The notes under the pieces are model-generated. The model had not been told where the DNA came from. It did not search any database and was given only the letters and a program-made list of their open reading frames with translations. From an uncultured Prevotellaceae bacterium (lineage in GTDB: Bacteria > Bacteroidota > Bacteroidia > Bacteroidales > Muribaculaceae), in NCBI GenBank assembly GCA_937904375.1, contig CALDIG010000153.1, positions 1 through 15,775 of the forward strand: a stretch of 15,775 nt of DNA, read 5' to 3'. The stretch's first letter is position 1, and every line of letters starts with the position of its first letter. Below are positions 13,322-15,775 of this stretch, one piece after another. Made by a program: the position numbers and the translations under genes.

Positions 13322-14359
13322 TCACTTCTTGAATACTTTCTTGCCATTGTAGATATATATACCCGTGGTCGGGTTCTTCACTGGCTGGCCAAGCAGGTTG
13401 TAGTAGATGCCGTCGCTCTTGTGGTCGGTGGCGATGTTGTCGATGCTGGTCATATCCTCGACGATGTTTGTGAATGCGCTCCACTGGTCAGCGGCGCGGT
13501 AAGATTCCGTCGTCCCTGTAGGCACATGCAATAGGCAGGTCGTGGTCGGAACATTCATGAAAACATCAGAACCCAGTGAAACACTGGATGGATTCTCTAT
13601 ATATGTATAGAAATCCCTCAAACGAATGCAATTATAGAAAGCATTGTATCCAATCGACGTGACCGAGTTGGGGATGCTCACCGAGGTTAAATATCTGCAA
13701 CCCGCGAATGCATTTTCACCAATCGAGGTTACCGAGTTGGGTATGGTCACCGAGGTCAAGCCATGGCAATTACAGAAGGCCCAGTCGCCAATCGACGTGA
13801 TCGAGTTGGGTATGGTCACCGAGGTCAAGCCACTGCCATAGAAGGTGCTCCCACCAATCTCTGTCACCGAGTTGGGGATGGTCACCGAGGTCAAACTATT
13901 GCACTCAGCGAATGCGTATTCACCGATGGTGGTAACTGAGTTGGGGATGGAGATTGAGGCCAAGTTTCTGCAAATGTAAAAAGCTTGTCTGTCGATGGTT
14001 GTAACTGAGTTGGGGATGGAGACTTCGGTCAAACCCCAGCAATCTCTAAACGCTGCGAGTCCGATGGTGATTACTGAGTTGGGGATGGTCACCGAGGTCA
14101 AGTCATGGCAACCTGAGAATGCATTCTGGCCAATAGATGTGACCAAGTATGCAGTGCCACCATAAATCACACTGGTAGGAATACTGAGATCACCGCTTAG
14201 ATTTGGGTAGTTTGGATAATTTTCTAGATAAGTCACTGTCACCGATGTGCCATCGCTGTTAATGTTGTAGCACAGCTCGTCGACCATAAAGTCGTAGGCA
14301 CTTGCTGGCAGATAGGCTGTGATCAGAGCCAGCAGAAGGGGTAAGATTTTTTGTTTCAT
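13322..14359 (-). CDS. BspA-like leucine-rich-repeat surface protein
   Basis: A 345-residue exported protein. Residues 1-21 form a signal peptide with a likely cut after ASA. A short beta region follows, then about eight repeats of 23 residues with the pattern LTSVTIPNSVTSIGxxAFxxC, the LRR_5/BspA type that in oral and gut Bacteroidales mediates binding to host proteins or other bacteria. The C-terminal tail (DGIYYNLLGQPVKNP, then GIYIYNGKKVFKK) resembles type IX secretion sorting domains, so outer-surface display or release is likely. One repeat is 22 residues (near the YGSGLTS stretch). The gene has its own terminator and, by inference, a leader of about 340 nt from the promoter at 14704-14735. 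Confidence 0.9.
   Translation of the reverse strand: MKQKILPLLLALITAYLPASAYDFMVDELCYNINSDGTSVTVTYLENYPNYPNLSGDLSIPTSVIYGGTAYLVTSIGQNAFSGCHDLTSVTIPNSVITIGLAAFRDCWGLTEVSIPNSVTTIDRQAFYICRNLASISIPNSVTTIGEYAFAECNSLTSVTIPNSVTEIGGSTFYGSGLTSVTIPNSITSIGDWAFCNCHGLTSVTIPNSVTSIGENAFAGCRYLTSVSIPNSVTSIGYNAFYNCIRLRDFYTYIENPSSVSLGSDVFMNVPTTTCLLHVPTGTTESYRAADQWSAFTNIVEDMTSIDNIATDHKSDGIYYNLLGQPVKNPTTGIYIYNGKKVFKK
13665..14100 (-). repeat. 69-bp near-identical repeats in the LRR gene
   Basis: The segment GAGTTGGGGATGG (or close variant) recurs at 13665, 13734, 13803, 13869, 13938, 14007 and 14076 on the + strand: spacing 69, 69, 66, 69, 69, 69 bp. Conservation at DNA level is high in the IPNSV-coding part, which would allow copy-number change by recombination. 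Confidence 0.93.
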
Positions 14360-14474
14360 ACCGAATAAATGGCGGGAAGTGTGGTTGTCCCTCCGTTGCC
14401 ATGCAATCCCCGACTTTGTTAAAAGGTTGATTTAAATGGGAAAAAATAAAGCGTGAGGAACTTGTTCTGATTAT

Positions 14475-14632
14475 TGATTCTAAGGTATCGCCAAACACCC
14501 CACTCGAAATAAACAGCCCACCCCACGCCTTGCCGCTATATCAGCCCCTCCTGTGGGGTGGATACAAGCAAGCGAAAGGCGTTTTGTGACTGCTTGATCC
14601 TTCGAGTAAAATAAAGGCGATTTTTAGAATCA
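14475..14632 (-). ncRNA. candidate structured RNA or mRNA leader with a three-way junction
   Basis: All stems are Watson-Crick paired and nested. P1 has three parts: TGATTCTAA 14475-14483 with 14624-14632; ATCGCC 14487-14492 with 14616-14621; ACTCGAA 14502-14508 with 14601-14607, separated by near-symmetric internal loops. Inside lie P2, CCACCCCAC 14518-14526 with 14553-14561, and P3, 14560-14570 with 14591-14600 (10 pairs, one bulge). P2 and P3 share two bases, so they compete or stack at the junction. A promoter 70 bp away (14704-14735) points to minus-strand transcription toward the LRR gene. I do not match it to any RNA family I know. It may be a leader controlling the LRR gene or a separate small RNA; no strong terminator follows, only a T-run at 14450-14441. 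Confidence 0.5.
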
Positions 14633-14661
14633 GGATAAGCAAAAACGCTTTCAAATATGTC

Positions 14662-14697
14662 TTCTAGCAAGAGCTTGTCTCTACAAGTTTGCTAGAA
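14662..14697 (-). ncRNA. 5'-terminal hairpin of the same transcript
   Basis: Perfect 9-bp outer stem TTCTAGCAA (14662-14670) and TTGCTAGAA (14689-14697), inner 5-bp stem CTTGT/ACAAG (14674-14678, 14683-14687), 4-nt loop. The predicted minus-strand start is near 14698-14700, so the hairpin would form the very 5' end of the RNA, an arrangement that often protects transcripts from decay. Confidence 0.6.
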
Positions 14698-14703
14698 TTA
14701 TTG

Positions 14704-14735
14704 CAAAATTACACATTATTTTCAATATAAACAAA
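14704..14735 (-). promoter_or_regulatory. promoter for the structured RNA and LRR gene
   Basis: On the minus strand TTTG (14735-14732), exactly 20 bp, TAATTTTG (14711-14704), a full consensus match. The start would fall about 340 nt before the LRR ATG. Confidence 0.75.
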
Positions 14736-14920
14736 TCCTAATAATATTTTTTTGAATTGTATAAAAAATCCAAACATAACTTTTAAAAAAAGATCTTTGA
14801 AATTATTCGAAAGAGGACAAGAGAACAAGGGGTTGTCTAACGAAATTCGCACAATTTGCCATTTTTTGCCATTTTTGAGTTTTGAGTTCAATCCTCAAAA
14901 TTTTTAAATTATGAAATAAA
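14736..14920. other. AT-rich divergent control region
   Basis: Between the minus promoter at 14704-14735 and the tgt promoter at 14921-14952. It contains a short repeated TTTTTGCCAT (near 14860-14874) and two heptads TTGAGTT (14876-14889); otherwise I see nothing. Confidence 0.5.
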
Positions 14921-14952
14921 TTTGGCAGTTCATTAAGGTTGTTGTAATTTTG
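14921..14952 (+). promoter_or_regulatory. promoter of tgt
   Basis: TTTG (14921-14924), 20-bp spacer, TAATTTTG (14945-14952), full consensus match. Start expected near 14958, giving a leader of about 78 nt that includes the heptad array at 14987-15027. Confidence 0.8.
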
Positions 14953-14986
14953 CACGATTATTCGGCTTTGCCCAAGTTTAGAGCTA

Positions 14987-15027
14987 TGAACTCTGAACTG
15001 TGAACTCTGAACTCTGAACTCTGAACT
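14987..15027 (+). repeat. heptad array in the tgt leader, 5.9 units
   Basis: Units TGAACTC, TGAACTG, TGAACTC, TGAACTC, TGAACTC, TGAACT. It ends 8 bp before the tgt ATG and lies inside the predicted mRNA leader. The weak inverted partner is TTGAGTT x2 at 14876-14889. Confidence 0.95.
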
Positions 15028-15035
15028 AACAAGAT

Positions 15036-15775
15036 ATGGACTACAAACTGGTAGCGACAAATAAAGATACTAAGGCTCGTGCGGGTTTGATAAGCACCGA
15101 CCATGGTGATATAGAGACTCCCATCTTTATGCCAGTGGGCACTGTTGGGAGCGTTAAGGCGGTGCACATGAGTGAGTTGCGCGATGATATCAAGGCGCAA
15201 ATTATTCTTGGCAACACCTATCACCTCTATCTGCGCCCTGGCATGGACATCATTGAGCAGGCGGGCGGACTTCACAAGTTCAACAGCTGGGACCGTCCCA
15301 TCTTGACCGACAGCGGCGGCTTTCAGGTGTTCTCGCTGAGCGAAAACCGAAAGTTGAAAGAGGAGGGTGTGACCTTCCGCAGCCACATCGACGGTTCGAA
15401 GCATCTGTTCACCCCTGAGAAAGTGGTTGACATCCAGCGCAGTATAGGCAGCGACATCATGATGGCGCTTGACGAGTGTCCGCCAGGTACCAGCGACTAC
15501 AAGTATTCGGAGAAGTCGCTGCGTCTAACCCAGCGTTGGCTTGAGCGAGGGTGGAAGCATTTCAACGAGACCCAGCCCCGCTATGGTCACAGTCAGGCGT
15601 TTTTCCCTATCGTTCAGGGCTGCACCTATACCGACCTGCGACAAGACGCCGCCAAGCACGTAGCTGACCTTGGTGCTGAGGGCAATGCCATTGGCGGACT
15701 GGCGGTGGGAGAGCCGGTGGAGGTGATGTATGAGATGATAGAGGTAGTGAACGAGATATTGCCCGAAGACCGTCC
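15036..15775 (+). CDS. tgt: tRNA-guanine transglycosylase (5' part, cut by window edge)
   Basis: Tgt replaces guanine-34 of tRNAs with GUN anticodons by preQ1, the key step of queuosine formation. The first 246 residues are present, of about 375 expected. Family marks: ETPIFMPVGTVGSVKAV near 27-43, LGNTYHLYLRPG near 58-69, TDSGGFQVFSL at 91-101 with the conserved D92 that binds substrate, DIMMALDECPPG near 144-155 and FPIVQGCTYTDLR near 190-202, then GGLAVGEP. The nucleophilic aspartate and zinc site lie beyond the right edge. The start is the ATG right after the 7-bp repeat array, and the N-terminus matches the family. No other queuosine gene is in the window. Confidence 0.96.
   Translation, partial: MDYKLVATNKDTKARAGLISTDHGDIETPIFMPVGTVGSVKAVHMSELRDDIKAQIILGNTYHLYLRPGMDIIEQAGGLHKFNSWDRPILTDSGGFQVFSLSENRKLKEEGVTFRSHIDGSKHLFTPEKVVDIQRSIGSDIMMALDECPPGTSDYKYSEKSLRLTQRWLERGWKHFNETQPRYGHSQAFFPIVQGCTYTDLRQDAAKHVADLGAEGNAIGGLAVGEPVEVMYEMIEVVNEILPEDR

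Noticed and set aside
14475..14697. Retron ncRNA
   Set aside because: No reverse transcriptase gene lies anywhere in the window, and the stem layout does not show the usual msr/msd parts.
14958..15404. 148-codon minus frame over the start of tgt
   Set aside because: Opposite to a well-supported Tgt start; part of it is just translated heptad repeats.

Overview
The window looks like chromosomal DNA from a member of the Bacteroidales (phylum Bacteroidota). I base this on gene families and on promoters: five intergenic sites match the Bacteroidota form, a TTG/TTTG box, 19-20 bp, then TAnnTTTG or a close variant. Frequent AT-rich start regions without Shine-Dalgarno sequences also fit. A family within the order cannot be fixed by reading alone; a Muribaculaceae or Prevotellaceae relative is a guess.

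Layout. Positions 1-9586 hold nine genes on the + strand, mostly with tiny gaps or 4-bp ATGA overlaps: a cut FecCD-type permease, its ABC ATPase, dut, a large secreted TPR protein, a DUF4292-like lipoprotein, a FemAB/GNAT-like acyltransferase, a Wzx-like flippase, lpxB, and an HD-hydrolase/RpiB fusion. A clear intrinsic terminator follows at 9604-9626. Next come a convergent EamA transporter (-), a divergent small secreted protein (+), and greA-hit (-). A large gap at about 12.65-13.25 kb contains a nested inverted-repeat element. Then come a BspA-like leucine-rich-repeat surface protein (-) with a long structured leader, and the 5' part of tgt (+), cut by the right edge.

How the genes fit together. 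The left operon mixes cofactor or iron import, nucleotide sanitation (Dut) and envelope assembly (lipoprotein, acyltransferase, flippase, LpxB). The greA-hit pair and tgt are housekeeping genes.

Most notable. (1) Tandem arrays of 7-bp units occur again and again at gene borders. Five loci have two arrays in inverted arrangement (G/T-rich first, A/C-rich second). The unit sequence differs between loci but the 7-bp period is kept. The arrays supply the last codons and stop codons of two genes, and nine heptads (63 bp) sit in frame inside lpxB. (2) Between lpp-like intergenic borders at 14475-14697 there is a nested set of perfect stems forming a three-way junction, directly behind a good minus-strand promoter: a candidate structured RNA or leader. 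(3) A ~210-bp nested inverted-repeat element lies at 12845-13055. (4) HD and RpiB domains share one reading frame. (5) A 35-bp palindromic repeat occurs in opposite orientation on both sides of the flippase gene. All functional readings of these five are inference from sequence.
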